DNA of 64,000 bases from Rouxiella aceris (GCF_012933545.1 NZ_JAADJU010000016.1:1-64000), one strand, 5' to 3'. Shown: positions 23,130-34,079, counted from the stretch's first letter. Translations and numbers: made by a program. Notes: a model not told the origin generated them from the sequence alone.

Positions 23130-25406
23130 TCAGACTTTTTCGCCACGCAGACGCTGGGCGGCTTTGACCATATTCGCCAGCGATTCACGGGTTTCCGGCC
23201 AACCGCGGGTTTTCAGACCACAGTCCGGATTGACCCACAGACGTTCGGCAGGAATACGGTCGGCGGCTTTACGCAACAGCGCTTCGATCCATTCCACGCT
23301 TGGCACGTTCGGCGAGTGAATATCGTAGACACCGGGTCCAATCTCATTCGGATACTCGAAATCTTTAAAGGATTCCAGCAGGTCCATATCTGAACGGGAG
23401 GTCTCGATGGTGATAACATCCGCATCCAGCGCCGCAATGGAGTCCATAATGTCGTTAAATTCGCAGTAACACATATGGGTATGGATCTGCGTATCATCAC
23501 TGGCAATGGCGGCGTTGAGTTTAAATGCATCTACCGCCCAACGCAGATAAGCCTGCCATTCGGACTGGCGCAGCGGCAACCCTTCGCGCAGTGCCGGTTC
23601 ATCGATTTGGATAATACCAATGCCCGCGTCTTCCAGATCTTCCACTTCGTCGCGCAAGGCCAGGGCGATCTGTTTGGCGATGGTTTCACGGCTGACATCT
23701 TCCCGCGGGAATGACCAGCAAAGGATGGTTACCGGTCCGGTCAGCATGCCTTTTACCGGTTTATCGGTCAGCGACTGGGCATATTTCGCCCATTCCACGG
23801 TAATGGCTTCAGGACGACTGACGTCGCCGATGATTACCGGTGGTTTTACGCAGCGTGAGCCGTAACTTTGCACCCAGCCGTTTTGCGTAAAGATAAAGCC
23901 ATCAAGGTGTTCGCCGAAGTATTCAACCATATCGTTACGTTCGGCTTCACCGTGTACCAGCACATCCAGGCCAAGACGTTCCTGTTCCTGAATCGCCTGC
24001 TTGATATGTTCGCTGATCCCGACGCGGTAGTTTTTGCCATCCAGACGACCCTGTTTAAAGTCCAGACGCAGACCGCGGATCTCGGTAGTTTGCGGGAATG
24101 AACCTATGGTGGTGGTCGGCCAGGCCGGCAGGTTAAAGCGCGCACGCTGCGCCGCAGCACGTTGCGGATAAGGACTTGCACGCTCAATATCATGGGCACT
24201 GATCGCCGCCAGACGCTGGTCGACCGCCGCATTATGTACCCGGGTAGACTGCTGGCGAGCACGAATTGGCGCACTGTATTGAGCCAGTTTGTCGAGCGTC
24301 GCCGCCGTCGGGTTGTTTAACGCTTCGGTCAGCAGGGCCAGTTCGGCGCACTTTTGCAGAGCAAAGGCAAACCAGCTTTTGACTTCATCATCCAGTCGCG
24401 TTTCAACGCTGAGATCGATAGGGCTATGCAGCAGTGAACAGGAACTGCCCAGCCACAGTTGACGCCCGGTAGCCAGCGGCTTAAGGCGTTCCAGCCAGGT
24501 ACTTAAATCGGCCCGCCAGACGTTACGGCCATTAATCACCCCCAGCGATAACAGCCACTCTTTGGGCAGTGCGGCGGCAACGGCAGTCAGGTCATCGTGA
24601 CCGGCAACGGCGTCAATATGCAAACCCTGTACCGGCAGTTGACGGATGGTTTCCAGATTGTGGCCAATGCTGTCAAAGTAGGTGGTCAGCAGCAGTTTGC
24701 TGTGACCTGCCAGTGCGGCATAAGCCGGTTGATAGGCATCCAGCCAGGCTTGTGGCAACTCAAGCACCAGCGCAGGTTCATCAATCTGCACCCATTCGAT
24801 ATCGCGTTTTGCCAGTTCGGCCAGCACCTGCTGGTACACCGGTAAAATATCATTGAGCAGCGACAGACGGTCAAACTGCTCGCCTTTGACTTTACCCAGC
24901 CACAGATAGGTTAAGGGGCCCAGCAGCACCGGTTTGACGTTATGTCCCAGGGCCAGCGCTTCGTCGACTTCGTCCAGCAGCTGCGTCCAGGTCAGCTTGA
25001 ACTGCTGGCCTTTTACGAACTCAGGCACCATATAGTGATAGTTGGTGTTAAACCATTTGGTCATTTCAGCGGCGGCGGCCGGTTTGCCGCCAGGGGCGCG
25101 ACCACGTCCGAGACGAAATAGCGTATCGAGATCGACCGAACCATCGTCATTTTGATGACGAGCCGGGACGTTACCCAGCAGCAGGCTGGTAGTAAGCACA
25201 TGATCGTACCAGGCGAAATCGCCGACCGGCAGCAGATCGACACCGGCTTGTTGTTGTTGTTGCCAATGGCGGGCGCGCAGTTCGCGTCCGGTGGCCAGCA
25301 GCTCTTCTTGTGTTGAGTTACCTGCCCAGTAGCTTTCCTGTGCTTTTTTCAGTTCACGACGCAAACCAACGCGCGGAAAACCCAGAGTGTGATTCAGTAT
25401 CGTCAT
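23130..25406 (-). CDS. metE: Cobalamin-independent methionine synthase MetE
   Basis: Transfers the methyl group of 5-methyltetrahydropteroyl-triglutamate to homocysteine in the last step of methionine synthesis. The 758-aa two-barrel enzyme (E. coli 753) has the zinc ligands in [11 protein letters not shown] and [11 protein letters not shown]. It is divergent from metR, with Met boxes in the 104-bp space between them. A short linker around [17 protein letters not shown] separates the barrels. Confidence 0.97.
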   Translation of the reverse strand: MTILNHTLGFPRVGLRRELKKAQESYWAGNSTQEELLATGRELRARHWQQQQQAGVDLLPVGDFAWYDHVLTTSLLLGNVPARHQNDDGSVDLDTLFRLGRGRAPGGKPAAAAEMTKWFNTNYHYMVPEFVKGQQFKLTWTQLLDEVDEALALGHNVKPVLLGPLTYLWLGKVKGEQFDRLSLLNDILPVYQQVLAELAKRDIEWVQIDEPALVLELPQAWLDAYQPAYAALAGHSKLLLTTYFDSIGHNLETIRQLPVQGLHIDAVAGHDDLTAVAAALPKEWLLSLGVINGRNVWRADLSTWLERLKPLATGRQLWLGSSCSLLHSPIDLSVETRLDDEVKSWFAFALQKCAELALLTEALNNPTAATLDKLAQYSAPIRARQQSTRVHNAAVDQRLAAISAHDIERASPYPQRAAAQRARFNLPAWPTTTIGSFPQTTEIRGLRLDFKQGRLDGKNYRVGISEHIKQAIQEQERLGLDVLVHGEAERNDMVEYFGEHLDGFIFTQNGWVQSYGSRCVKPPVIIGDVSRPEAITVEWAKYAQSLTDKPVKGMLTGPVTILCWSFPREDVSRETIAKQIALALRDEVEDLEDAGIGIIQIDEPALREGLPLRQSEWQAYLRWAVDAFKLNAAIASDDTQIHTHMCYCEFNDIMDSIAALDADVITIETSRSDMDLLESFKDFEYPNEIGPGVYDIHSPNVPSVEWIEALLRKAADRIPAERLWVNPDCGLKTRGWPETRESLANMVKAAQRLRGEKV

Positions 25407-25430
25407 CTTTAAATTCCCATTTAGCCATCC

Positions 25431-25446
25431 AGATGTTTACACATCT
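25431..25446. promoter_or_regulatory. Probable MetJ operator in the metE-metR promoter region
   Basis: Two adjoining 8-mers, AGATGTTT and ACACATCT, form an interrupted palindrome resembling tandem Met boxes (consensus AGACGTCT). It lies 25 bp upstream of metE, between divergent metE and metR, where E. coli has MetJ and MetR sites. I did not identify a convincing MetR site. Confidence 0.6.
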
Positions 25447-25510
25447 ATAATCCGCAGGTACTGTATATTGTACAAGCGCAAATTATTCACAGTGACAGTG
25501 AAGGACTCTC

Positions 25511-26467
25511 ATGATCGAACTGAAACATCTGCGGACGCTGCAAGCATTGCGTAACACCGGGTCTCTTGCCGCCGCAGCGGCACAGCTGCACCAGACCCAA
25601 TCTGCCCTGTCGCATCAATTTAGCGATCTGGAGCAGCGTCTCGGTTTCAGACTCTTTGTGCGCAAAAGCCAGCCGCTGCGATTTACGCCGCAGGGGGAAA
25701 TTTTGCTGCAACTGGCCGAGCAGGTACTGCCGCAAATTCAGCAGGCATTGCAGGCATGTCATGAACCGCATCAGACCTCGCTGCGGATTGCCATCGAATG
25801 TCATAGCTGTATTCAGTGGCTGACGCCGGCGCTGGATAGCTTTCATCACAGTTGGCCGCAGGTGCTGATGGATTTTAAATCTGGCGTAACCTTTGACCCA
25901 CAGCCCGCACTGCAACAAGGTGAACTGGATATTGTGCTGACTTCGGATATTCTGCCGCGCAGTGGCCTGCACTATTCGCCGATGTTTGATTTTGAAGTGC
26001 GCCTGGTGCTGGCACCGGATCACCCTTTGGCGACAAAAGCGCAGATCCTGCCGGAAGATCTCGCCAGCGAAACCCTGATGATTTATCCGGTACAGCGCCA
26101 GCGTCTGGATATCTGGCGCCACTTCCTGCAACCGGCAGGGGTCAGCCCGGCATTAAAGAGTGTCGATAATACACTGCTGCTGATCCAGATGGTGTCGGCC
26201 CGCATGGGTATTGCCGCGCTACCGCATTGGGTGGTAGAAAGTTTTGAGAGACAGGGTCTGGTGGTCACCAAGACCCTGGGTGATGGCTTATGGAGCCGGT
26301 TGTACGCCGCCGTGCGCGACGGTGAGCAGCGCCAACCGGTTACCGAGGCATTTATTCGTTCGGCGCGACAGCATGCTTGCGATCATCTGCCGTTTGTCCG
26401 TGACGCTTCACGACCCAATGGCGGTGCACCCATAGCGAAGACATTATCACTGCCGCCCCAAGAATAA
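25511..26467 (+). CDS. metR: LysR-type regulator of methionine genes MetR
   Basis: Homocysteine-responsive activator of metE and other methionine genes. The 318-aa LysR protein has the N-terminal winged helix ([37 protein letters not shown]) and the effector-binding C-terminal domain. It is divergent from metE. Its last 116 bp overlap, tail to tail, with bioP on the other strand. Confidence 0.96.
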   Translation: MIELKHLRTLQALRNTGSLAAAAAQLHQTQSALSHQFSDLEQRLGFRLFVRKSQPLRFTPQGEILLQLAEQVLPQIQQALQACHEPHQTSLRIAIECHSCIQWLTPALDSFHHSWPQVLMDFKSGVTFDPQPALQQGELDIVLTSDILPRSGLHYSPMFDFEVRLVLAPDHPLATKAQILPEDLASETLMIYPVQRQRLDIWRHFLQPAGVSPALKSVDNTLLLIQMVSARMGIAALPHWVVESFERQGLVVTKTLGDGLWSRLYAAVRDGEQRQPVTEAFIRSARQHACDHLPFVRDASRPNGGAPIAKTLSLPPQE

Positions 26468-27251
26468 AGCTTGGCCAGTGCGGCTGTTGCTGCCAAATAG
26501 CCAGATTGACCAATAACCCGGCCGGGACATGGAAGTTATTCATAATACCCAGAGTACCGGCGTCTACCTGGGTGGCACCATAGTTCCACATAAAATAGCC
26601 CAGTGCCGAAGCCCCGACGCCCAGCCAGATCAAAATCCCCCACTGTAAATGGGTGGTGGGCAGTTTATGGGGATTGCCCCAAAGGCCCCAGGCAATCACC
26701 GCACAGATCAGCGCGCCGATATAAAACCAGGAAAACGCCGTATGCTGCGGCATGGGATGGGTTTCCATCAACCGCTTATAGCCTACCTGGCCGATGGCAA
26801 AACAGATATTGGCCGCCTGCACCAACAGCAACCCAATGATAAAATGTTCGCTAATATGGTCGTAGCGGATAATGGCCGCGCCCACTACCGCCAGCAGAGC
26901 ACTTAACGCATAGCCCATCCGAATGCGGCGACCGCTGATCAGGTCATAAATCAGCGTGACATACAGCGGAGTCATCACGGTAAACAGCAGGAACTCCGGC
27001 ACCGACAGGTAGAGATAGGCCTCGAAGCTGATCAGATACATGATGCCGAGCTGCATGGCTCCCACCGCCATATACAACAGCAAGGTTTTGATCGGATAGC
27101 CTTTCCAGCGCAGAAACGGCAGAAAGACCAGCGCCGCCAGCGCCAAACGGACCAGCACGGAAAAAACGCTGTCGACCTGACCGGCAAGATAGACGCCAAT
27201 CAGGCTAAATGAAAAGGCCCACAGAATGGTGGTAATAATAAGTAATGGCAC
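26352..27251 (-). CDS. bioP: Biotin transporter BioP (YigM)
   Basis: Inner-membrane carrier of the EamA/DMT family; the E. coli orthologue BioP/YigM takes up biotin. The 299-aa protein (same length as E. coli) has about ten membrane helices in two EamA repeats, with [11 protein letters not shown] and [25 protein letters not shown] conserved. The C-terminal end GQTADDRK overlaps metR in antisense; the E. coli proteins show the same overlapping residues, so the overlap is ancestral. Confidence 0.94.
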   Translation of the reverse strand: MPLLIITTILWAFSFSLIGVYLAGQVDSVFSVLVRLALAALVFLPFLRWKGYPIKTLLLYMAVGAMQLGIMYLISFEAYLYLSVPEFLLFTVMTPLYVTLIYDLISGRRIRMGYALSALLAVVGAAIIRYDHISEHFIIGLLLVQAANICFAIGQVGYKRLMETHPMPQHTAFSWFYIGALICAVIAWGLWGNPHKLPTTHLQWGILIWLGVGASALGYFMWNYGATQVDAGTLGIMNNFHVPAGLLVNLAIWQQQPHWPSFILGAAVIMSSLWVHRHWVVKRHGQTADDRKHAVAPNE

Positions 27252-27476
27252 GATTTACAGCCCAATAACCAGGATAGGATTTGATTGTAGCGGAAGTTGC
27301 AAAGCAGATATCAACAAAATAAGTGTACATGTGGTTAATAAAAACACAATCAACCGCGTTTATCGCCCGTGTACAGTCGAGTGCCGTCAGGAAAAGCGGG
27401 TAAGCATGGCTCTGAAAGACATATTGTCGGCCTCGGGATGGCGTACACTTAACAGAGCTATCAAACAGGAGAAGCG

Positions 27477-27791
27477 ATGATGAAAGGTCTTTATGGCATG
27501 GTGATTGCGCTGACGCTGCTTCCTGCGTCGGGTTTTGCCGCGATCACCCAGACACCAATCGAAAAACAGCAGCAGTTGCTGATCAATCCATCGCAACAAC
27601 GTATGGAGCAACGGATGCAAAGCGACCAGCAGTTGCATCAACGCCAGCTGCAACAAGATATGAAGTTTACTCAACAGCAGCAGCAACAGCGGTTACGAGC
27701 CCAGTCGCAAAACGATCAGCAGCGTTTGCAACAAAATCAGCTCGACAACAATCAGCAACTGCTGCAGCAGAAATTACAACAAACGCCTTAG
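27477..27791 (+). CDS. yhhA: YhhA family small Gln-rich exported protein (DUF2756)
   Basis: The 104-aa protein has a signal peptide (MMKGLYGMVIALTLLPASGFA) then an almost wholly Gln/Leu/Arg sequence that should form a helix or coiled coil. This and its place beside the ugp genes match E. coli YhhA. Function is unknown. GGAGAAGCG precedes two consecutive ATGs at 27477 and 27480; either may be used. In E. coli ggt adjoins yhhA; no ggt is seen here. Confidence 0.8.
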   Translation: MMKGLYGMVIALTLLPASGFAAITQTPIEKQQQLLINPSQQRMEQRMQSDQQLHQRQLQQDMKFTQQQQQQRLRAQSQNDQQRLQQNQLDNNQQLLQQKLQQTP

Positions 27792-27835
27792 TAATGGCTG
27801 ATTTGCCTGTTTTTCTTCCCTGCGGATCTCTTTCT

Positions 27836-27860
27836 CGCTTTCCTTTTAATAAGGAAAGCG
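27836..27860. other. Perfect 10-bp stem-loop after yhhA
   Basis: CGCTTTCCTT and AAGGAAAGCG are separated by five bases. No U-tract follows on either strand, so it may be a transcript 3' end structure rather than an intrinsic terminator. Confidence 0.5.
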
Positions 27861-27989
27861 GGGATTGATATTATTCGCGTCTTGTCATGCCCCTGGTAAT
27901 TATCTAATATATTATTCGCTCGCCATCAACGGCTATCTATTTACAAAACACCTCCCCCACTAAATTAAATTTATTAAAATGGAATTTTA

Positions 27990-28688
27990 ATGAAAAAATT
28001 AAAACTTATATCAACTATATTAGGGTTGATTTTACTACTATTTACTACCTGGCAAATAGTGAATACCATAAAATTCACCGCCAGCGCACAGCATACTGAA
28101 GGCACTGTCGTTAAACTTATTGAAAAATACTCACAAGATAACGGTAAAGATAAAATTTTCTATTATCCACAGTTAACCTTTATAGATAGCCACCACACAC
28201 CTCAGCTTATTGAGTCTGCCAGCGGCAGCAACCCGGCGCATTACAGCGTGGGAGAAAAAGTACCGATTATTTATCAGATCGATAATCCCGAAAATGCCAA
28301 AATAGATACTTTCTTTGAGCTATGGGCAGGTGCCATCATTACTGGCATTTTTGCGGTGGTTTTCATGCTTCCGTTAATTATAAGTCGCTTTATTACCCGT
28401 TTATCAGGCAACAAAGTTAAAAAGCTACAGCATAATGGCACACCGGTTAAAGCCAAGATAACCAGTATTGAACAAAACCAGACAATCACTATTAATGGGC
28501 GCAACCCGTGGCAGATTGTTTGCCAATGGCATAATATGCAGGAAAATCGTGTTTACGTGTTTAATAGCCAAAACATCTGGTTCAATCCCGCGGAGTATAT
28601 TTCCTGCGAAGAGCTAACGGTTTTTATCGATAAATCTAACCCGAAAAAATATTGGGTAGATATCACTTTCCTCCCAAGCAAAGCATAA
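27990..28688 (+). CDS. DUF3592 domain membrane protein
   Basis: The 232-aa protein has an N-terminal membrane helix (about residues 5-25), an extracytoplasmic or cytoplasmic beta-rich segment with EGTVVKLIEKYS, YYPQLTF and VGEKVPIIYQIDNPENAKI, a second helix near 110-135, and a further soluble domain. The first part is a typical DUF3592; no function is known. The gene is visibly richer in A+T than its neighbours and has many AAA/AAT codons, suggesting later acquisition. GGAATTTTA precedes ATG. Confidence 0.85.
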   Translation: MKKLKLISTILGLILLLFTTWQIVNTIKFTASAQHTEGTVVKLIEKYSQDNGKDKIFYYPQLTFIDSHHTPQLIESASGSNPAHYSVGEKVPIIYQIDNPENAKIDTFFELWAGAIITGIFAVVFMLPLIISRFITRLSGNKVKKLQHNGTPVKAKITSIEQNQTITINGRNPWQIVCQWHNMQENRVYVFNSQNIWFNPAEYISCEELTVFIDKSNPKKYWVDITFLPSKA

Positions 28689-28720
28689 GCTGTTTTTTTT
28701 AGTGCACAAAAAATTTCCCA

Positions 28721-28749
28721 AAAAAACGGCGCTATATCAGCGCCGTTTC
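28721..28749 (-). terminator. Left copy of duplicated terminator (U-tract faces ugpQ strand)
   Basis: Stem AAACGGCGCT / AGCGCCGTTT around five bases; read from ugpQ it ends in seven T. It is the distal terminator for ugpQ and the U-tract-less proximal hairpin for the DUF3592 gene. Its 25-bp hairpin (28725-28749) is repeated at 28881-28905. Confidence 0.88.
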
Positions 28750-28880
28750 AGACTGCTGACAAAGCTCGTTTTTAGGGAGAGTACACCGTTGGGGTCGTAG
28801 CGGGCTTGCCCGCCGGAGCGCCCCTAGGTGTGCTATGCCCGGGTATCTCGATCTTCAAGACCACTTTGTCACCAAACTCA
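28750..28880 (+). mobile_element. 131-bp terminator-inserted MITE, copy 2
   Basis: Same length, ends and orientation as the copy at 19904. It is inserted in a bidirectional terminator between convergent DUF3592 and ugpQ genes, and bounded by a 25-bp perfect direct repeat that equals the stem-loop. It differs from the reverse-oriented copy at 40024-40154 at three positions of 131. The internal ACACC / GGTGT, GGGG / CCCC and CGGGC / GCCCG blocks pair into a long imperfect hairpin. Confidence 0.92.
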
Positions 28881-28908
28881 AACGGCGCTATATCAGCGCC
28901 GTTTTTTA
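28881..28908 (+). terminator. Right copy of duplicated terminator (U-tract faces DUF3592 strand)
   Basis: Exact repeat of the 25-bp hairpin at 28725-28749, here followed by further T (six in all) on the plus strand. It should end the DUF3592 transcript after the element has been copied into RNA. Confidence 0.88.
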
Positions 28909-28927
28909 CTTTGCTCATCGTCGCGGA

Positions 28928-29674
28928 TTAAACAAAATCCGGCCCAATAAGATCGATGCGGTCGGTACAGATACAGTCCACGCCCCAACCCATTAACTCG
29001 CGCGCGCGATCCGGGCTGTTGACGGTGTAAACCAGAATATGCAGCCCGGCATCTTTAATGGCTTTTACCCGTTCGGCGTTCAACAGCTTGTGGTTAAGAT
29101 GCAGTGACACGCATTGCAGTTCATCGGTTAGCGCTTGCCAGTCGGGGTGCCATTCGTCGATCAGCAATCCCCGCGGCAGCTCAGGGGCGGCTTTTTTGGC
29201 GGCGACCAGTGCGTCAAACTCAAACGAGGAAAGCAGCGGCGCTACCGCCTGGTCTTTCCACAGCGCGCGAGCAGCCAACGCCACCTCGGTACCGGTTTTT
29301 TCATCCAGCCCGGTAGTCGGTTTAATTTCGATATTTACCAGCATGTTATGTTGCGCGCAACGGGCGGCGACCTGCGCCAGCAGCGGCAGTTTTTCGCCGC
29401 TGAACGCACTGCCATACCAACTGCCGGCATCGAGTTTTACCAGTTGTTGCCAACTGAGATCCCCGGCCACGCCCCAACCATTGCTGGTGCGATCGAGAGT
29501 ATCGTCATGCAGCAGGAATATTTCGCCGTCCTGCGCCAGTTTGGCATCAAACTCGATCATTTTGTGGCCATACTGCGCACCGACATCTATCGCTGCCAGC
29601 GTATTTTCCGGGGCCAAAGAACCGCCACCGCGATGAGCAACAATTCGTGGATAAGGCCAAACTGTCATGTTCAT
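28928..29674 (-). CDS. ugpQ: Glycerophosphodiester phosphodiesterase UgpQ
   Basis: Cytosolic enzyme that hydrolyses glycerophosphodiesters arriving through UgpBAEC to glycerol-3-phosphate and an alcohol. The 248-aa GDPD-fold protein has [13 protein letters not shown] (catalytic His), [21 protein letters not shown] and the C-terminal [10 protein letters not shown]. It starts inside the ugpC stop region (4-bp overlap) as last gene of ugpBAECQ. Confidence 0.96.
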   Translation of the reverse strand: MNMTVWPYPRIVAHRGGGSLAPENTLAAIDVGAQYGHKMIEFDAKLAQDGEIFLLHDDTLDRTSNGWGVAGDLSWQQLVKLDAGSWYGSAFSGEKLPLLAQVAARCAQHNMLVNIEIKPTTGLDEKTGTEVALAARALWKDQAVAPLLSSFEFDALVAAKKAAPELPRGLLIDEWHPDWQALTDELQCVSLHLNHKLLNAERVKAIKDAGLHILVYTVNSPDRARELMGWGVDCICTDRIDLIGPDFV

Positions 29675-30744
29675 TCCATCCGTAATCCGCTTTTTGAATC
29701 AAAAAAGTGTAGCGCCTGTGCGGGTAAAACCAAACGTAATTGTGAACCTGTGGCAGGGACAATTTCATGGGACAGTCGCACCACGACCCCGCTTTCCGCC
29801 CAAACGCCGTGGGCCAGATTATCCGCACCCAGCAACTCGAGGTTTTTCAGCTCCATGGCAATTCCGGCTGTCGCATCCTCTGTCAGCTGAATATGCTCCG
29901 GTCGTACCCCCAAGGTCAACTCACGGCCACCCCATTCCGGTCGCGCTTTCGGTAATGGCAGCTCAAAACCCCCTTCCATCACCAGCGAGGTACCATCACT
30001 GGTCAGTTGTCCCGGCAGTAAATTCATCGCCGGAGAGCCAATAAAACTGGCAACAAACAGGCTGGCGGGTCGTTTGTAGACCTCGGTCGGCGTACCGATC
30101 TGTTCGGCAATCCCCTTATTCATCACAATCACTCGCTCAGCCAGGGTCATCGCCTCGACCTGATCGTGGGTGACATATAAACTGGTGGTACGCAAACGGC
30201 GATGCAATTGTTGCAGCTCAAGACGCATCTGCACCCGCAGCTTGGCATCGAGGTTGGACAGCGGCTCATCGAATAGAAATACCGCCGGTTCACGCACAAT
30301 AGCGCGGCCCATTGCCACACGCTGGCGCTGGCCACCGGAGAGTTCGCGCGGTTTGCGTTTTAATAACGGACCCAGTTCCAGGATCCGCGCGGCTTCTTCT
30401 ACCCGCGCCAGGATCTGCGCCTTGCCAAAACCACGAATTTTCAGGCCATAGGCCATATTGTCAAATACGCTCATATGCGGATACAGCGCATAGTTTTGAA
30501 ATACCATGGCAATGCCGCGGTCTTTGGGTTCGAGTTCGGTCACGCGCACGTTATCGATATAGATATCGCCGCTGGTGATGCGCTCAAGACCGGCGACCAT
30601 GCGTAGCAGCGTCGATTTACCGCAGCCTGACGGTCCCACCATCACAATAAATTCACCGTCGGCCACGTCAAGATCGATGGTCTTGATAATCTGATTTTCG
30701 CCGTCGTAAGACTTGGTCACTGCCTGGAGTTTTAAATTTGCCAT
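29671..30744 (-). CDS. ugpC: sn-Glycerol-3-phosphate ABC transporter ATPase UgpC
   Basis: ATP-binding subunit of the glycerol-3-phosphate/glycerophosphodiester importer. The 357-aa CUT1-type ATPase has Walker [10 protein letters not shown], signature LSGGQRQRV, Walker [13 protein letters not shown], the H-loop and the C-terminal TOBE regulatory domain (about residues 240-357). Six bp separate it from ugpE. Confidence 0.96.
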   Translation of the reverse strand: MANLKLQAVTKSYDGENQIIKTIDLDVADGEFIVMVGPSGCGKSTLLRMVAGLERITSGDIYIDNVRVTELEPKDRGIAMVFQNYALYPHMSVFDNMAYGLKIRGFGKAQILARVEEAARILELGPLLKRKPRELSGGQRQRVAMGRAIVREPAVFLFDEPLSNLDAKLRVQMRLELQQLHRRLRTTSLYVTHDQVEAMTLAERVIVMNKGIAEQIGTPTEVYKRPASLFVASFIGSPAMNLLPGQLTSDGTSLVMEGGFELPLPKARPEWGGRELTLGVRPEHIQLTEDATAGIAMELKNLELLGADNLAHGVWAESGVVVRLSHEIVPATGSQLRLVLPAQALHFFDSKSGLRME

Positions 30745-30750
30745 ATTAAA

Positions 30751-31596
30751 TTACTTCTCACTGTCTACCAGACCGCGCACAAACCAGCGCTGCATCAGGA
30801 GCACCACCGCCAGGGGTGGCAATAACGTCAGGATCATGGCGGCCATGACCTGATTCCATTGGGTAGTTCCGTCGCCAAGGGAAATCATGCTTTTGACTCC
30901 CGCCACCGCCGTCCCCATTGAAGGGCTACTGGTGATCAGGATCGGCCACAGATATTGGTTCCAGCCATAAATAAAGGTGATCACAAACAGCGCGGCCAGA
31001 TTGGTTTTCGACAATGGCAGCACGATATCCCAGAAAAAGCGCATCGCCCCGGCACCATCAATGCGCGCCGCTTCCAGCAGTTCGTCCGGCAAGGTCATAA
31101 AGAACTGACGGAATAAAAAGGTCGCCGTGGCGGAAGCCATCAGCGGCAACGTCAGACCGGTAAAACTGTCGAGCATATGCAGATTGGCGATCACCTGCAC
31201 CGTAGGGAAAATACGCACTTCCACCGGCAACATCAAGGTGATAAAAATCAGCCAGAAGAACAGGTTACGCAGGGGAAAGCGAAAATAGACAATGGCAAAT
31301 GCCGAGAGCATGGAAATGGAGATCTTGCCGATGGTAATCCCCAAAGCCATGACAAAGCTATTAAGCAGCAGCGGGCCAAAGGCCGGGCTGTTGCTGCCTG
31401 CCCCCTGACTCCAGATGGTACGAATATTTTCAAACAGATGGCCGCTGGGGATCAGCGTCATCGGCACATTAAAGATTTCTTTGTTATCCAGCGTGGCGGC
31501 AACAAAGGCGACATACAGTGGAAACAGCACCATCAGTGCACCGACAATCAGCACCAGGTGGCAAAAGATATCAAGGCCTCTGCGGTTCTCGATCAT
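30751..31596 (-). CDS. ugpE: sn-Glycerol-3-phosphate ABC transporter permease UgpE
   Basis: Inner-membrane permease of the Ugp importer, six membrane segments, 281 aa as in E. coli. The EAA loop that docks the ATPase is seen in [20 protein letters not shown]. It overlaps the end of ugpA by four bases. Confidence 0.96.
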   Translation of the reverse strand: MIENRRGLDIFCHLVLIVGALMVLFPLYVAFVAATLDNKEIFNVPMTLIPSGHLFENIRTIWSQGAGSNSPAFGPLLLNSFVMALGITIGKISISMLSAFAIVYFRFPLRNLFFWLIFITLMLPVEVRIFPTVQVIANLHMLDSFTGLTLPLMASATATFLFRQFFMTLPDELLEAARIDGAGAMRFFWDIVLPLSKTNLAALFVITFIYGWNQYLWPILITSSPSMGTAVAGVKSMISLGDGTTQWNQVMAAMILTLLPPLAVVLLMQRWFVRGLVDSEK

Positions 31597-32480
31597 TGGT
31601 AACGCACCTTACGCTCAACAAAGCGAAACTGAATAAAGGTCAGGGCGATCACCAACACCATCAATACCACCGACTGTGCTGCGGAACTGGAGAGATCAAG
31701 CCCGGTAAAGCCTTCGCGATAGACTTTGTAAATCAGCGTGGTGGTCGCCTGCACCGGGCCACCGCCGGTGGCGGCATCAATCACCGGGAAAGTATCAAAG
31801 AAGGCATACACCAGGTTAACCACCAGCAGGAAGAAGCTCACCGGCGAGATTAGCGGCAGCACCAGGTTAAAGAAACGACGGACAGGACCGGCACCGTCAA
31901 TGGCCGCGGCTTCCACCAGCGAACGAGGGATCGACTGCAAGGCGGCAAGAAAGAACAGAAAGTTATAGCTGGTCTGTTGCCAGATGGAGGCCAGCACCAC
32001 CAGGAACATCGCCTGGCCGCTGTTTTGCGCGTGATTCCAGTTATAACCGAGCATCCCCAGATAGTGGGTGATCAAACCGAGGCCTGGGCTGAACAGAAAC
32101 ATCCACAGCACGGCGGCCACGGCGGGCGCCACGGCATAAGGCAGGATCAGCAAGGTTTGATATATACGGCTACCGCGAATGATATGGTCAACCATGGCAG
32201 CCAGTAGCAGAGAAATAACCAGGCCAAAAAACGCCACCATAAAGCTGAATTTCAGCGTGGTATAAAACGAGGCCAGATAATAGGGATCCTGGAACAGCTG
32301 CTCAAAGTTACTCAGCCCGGTGAACTGGCTGGAGATACCGAAGGGATCCAGCGTCTGCACCGAATACCACAGCGCCTGACCGGCAGGCCACAGGAAGAAA
32401 ATCGCCGTAATCAGTAACTGTGGCAGAACCAGCAGGTAAGGCAGCCAGCTACAGCCGAATCCGGGACGGTGTGTACTCAT
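31593..32480 (-). CDS. ugpA: sn-Glycerol-3-phosphate ABC transporter permease UgpA
   Basis: Second membrane permease of the Ugp importer; EAA loop [21 protein letters not shown] take the ATG at 32480 (295 aa, the E. coli length, beginning MSTHRPGFG); ATG at 32483 directly before it is equally possible, and no strong ribosome site is seen. A 151-bp gap with a long hairpin separates it from ugpB. Confidence 0.95.
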   Translation of the reverse strand: MSTHRPGFGCSWLPYLLVLPQLLITAIFFLWPAGQALWYSVQTLDPFGISSQFTGLSNFEQLFQDPYYLASFYTTLKFSFMVAFFGLVISLLLAAMVDHIIRGSRIYQTLLILPYAVAPAVAAVLWMFLFSPGLGLITHYLGMLGYNWNHAQNSGQAMFLVVLASIWQQTSYNFLFFLAALQSIPRSLVEAAAIDGAGPVRRFFNLVLPLISPVSFFLLVVNLVYAFFDTFPVIDAATGGGPVQATTTLIYKVYREGFTGLDLSSSAAQSVVLMVLVIALTFIQFRFVERKVRYQ

Positions 32481-32550
32481 CATCAATTACTCATCAGAAC
32501 AAAAAGCGGAGATCGGGACAGGTGAATGCCGGCGGGATAAAACAGGCAGC

Positions 32551-32596
32551 GCCTGGCAACTTACGGAATTCGCCCCCCCCGTAAGTTTGCCAGGCA
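32551..32596 (-). other. Intercistronic hairpin between ugpB and ugpA
   Basis: GCCTGGCAAACTTACGG and its complement form a 16-bp stem with one bulged base; the loop holds a run of eight G (minus strand). It follows the ugpB stop by 35 bp, with no U-tract. It is well placed to protect ugpB mRNA from 3' decay or to reduce readthrough into ugpAECQ, giving more binding protein than permease. That role is inferred. Confidence 0.75.
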
Positions 32597-32631
32597 CTGC
32601 CCGGTGATCTGCCAGCCAAACGCGGTGGTCG

Positions 32632-33948
32632 TTATTTCACCGACGCTTCAAAGCGACGCAGCAGCAGATTTCCTCGTTGTACCGATTCATCCAGTGCCTG
32701 TTTTGCCGTTTTCTGACCGCTCCACACCGCTTCCAGCTCTTCGTCAACAATGGTACGAATTTGCGGCATATTGCCCAAACGCAGACCCTTGGTGAAAGGT
32801 AGTGGCGGTTTGTTCATCATTTGACGAGTTGCCACATCTGAGCCCGGGTTCTTGTCATAGAAGCCCTGTTGTTTGGTCAGCTCATAGGCGGCGGTCGTCA
32901 CCGGCAGATAACCGGTTTTCTGATGCCATTCGGCGGCAATAGCCGGGGTGGTCAGGTATTGCAGGAATTCGGCAACGCCTTTGTAGGTAGCGGCATCTTT
33001 GCCCTTCATCACCCACAGGCTGGCACCACCGATAATGGCGTTTTGCGGCGCACCTTTGGCATCAGCGTCATAAGGCATCATGCCTACGCCGTAGTTAAAT
33101 TTGGCGTACTGACGAATATCGGCCAGTGAGCCGGAAGAGGCGGTGGTCATGGCGCAGTCACCGTTATAGAACTTGGCGGTGGATTCGTCCTGGCGACCAA
33201 AATAGGTGAACTCGCCTTTCTTGTTCATATCCTGCAGCAGCTGGATATGCTTGATCTGTTCTGGCTTATTGAATTCCAGTACCGCATCGGTGCCATCGAA
33301 TCCATTGTTTTTGCTGGCGATAGGCAAGCCATGCCAGGCGCTGAAGTTTTCAATCTGGATCCAGCCCTGCCAGCCGCTGGCATAACCACACTTCATGCCG
33401 GCTTCTTTCAGTTTGGCGGTATCCTGCTCCAGTTCCTGCCAGGTTTTTGGCGGTTGGTCAGGATTCAGACCGGCCTTTTTAAAGGCGTCTTTGTTGTAAT
33501 ACAGCACCGGTGTAGAGCTGTTAAACGGCTGGGACAGCAAACGCCCCTGCGAATCGGAGTAATAACCGGAAACCGTCGGCACAAACTGGGAAACGTCCTG
33601 TTTCAAACCGGCATTGGCAAAAACCTGGTACACCGGCTCAATGGCTTTGCTGGCCATCATGGTGGCAGTACCCACTTCATACACTTGCAGGATCGCTGGC
33701 GCATTGCCGGTACGATAAGCTGCAATACCCGCCGCCAGGCTCTGATCGTATTTCCCTTTGTAAACAGGGACAATTTTTACATCAGCGTGGGTTTGGTTAA
33801 AACGCGTGGCCAGGGAGTCGACTTCTTTGCCCAACTCGCCGTCCATGGAGTGCCAGAAAGGTATTTCAGTGACCGCCATCGCCTGGGCGCTAAACGCCAA
33901 TGCCAGTGCGAGACAGAGTGTGGTTTTTGTTGCAGCCTGCTTGAGCAT
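32632..33948 (-). CDS. ugpB: sn-Glycerol-3-phosphate binding protein UgpB
   Basis: Periplasmic binding protein that delivers glycerol-3-phosphate and glycerophosphodiesters to UgpAEC. The 438-aa protein begins with a cleavable signal ([25 protein letters not shown]) followed by [21 protein letters not shown] as in E. coli. The start at 33948 has AGGAGAAAAGC before ATG; the upstream open frame to 34110 contains the Pho boxes and is not coding. First gene of ugpBAECQ. Confidence 0.96.
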   Translation of the reverse strand: MLKQAATKTTLCLALALAFSAQAMAVTEIPFWHSMDGELGKEVDSLATRFNQTHADVKIVPVYKGKYDQSLAAGIAAYRTGNAPAILQVYEVGTATMMASKAIEPVYQVFANAGLKQDVSQFVPTVSGYYSDSQGRLLSQPFNSSTPVLYYNKDAFKKAGLNPDQPPKTWQELEQDTAKLKEAGMKCGYASGWQGWIQIENFSAWHGLPIASKNNGFDGTDAVLEFNKPEQIKHIQLLQDMNKKGEFTYFGRQDESTAKFYNGDCAMTTASSGSLADIRQYAKFNYGVGMMPYDADAKGAPQNAIIGGASLWVMKGKDAATYKGVAEFLQYLTTPAIAAEWHQKTGYLPVTTAAYELTKQQGFYDKNPGSDVATRQMMNKPPLPFTKGLRLGNMPQIRTIVDEELEAVWSGQKTAKQALDESVQRGNLLLRRFEASVK

Positions 33949-34017
33949 GCTTTTCTCCTGAAAGAGCAATAATGAAATGCTGTTGTGTAATGATTTCATA
34001 GGGTCGGGAGCTAACAT

Positions 34018-34079
34018 GACACGCGTCAATGACAGAAAAATAATGCTTTGATGACGACAATGTGACAGCAGAGTGACGA
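34018..34079 (-). promoter_or_regulatory. PhoB-binding region (Pho boxes) of the ugp promoter
   Basis: On the minus strand heptamers start every 11 bp: TCGTCAC (79), CTGTCAC (68), TCGTCAT (57), GCATTAT (46, degenerate), CTGTCAT (35), GCGTGTC (24). CTGTCAN repeated at 11 bp is the Pho box. It lies 70-131 bp upstream of the ugpB ATG, matching phosphate-starvation control of ugp in E. coli. Confidence 0.88.
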
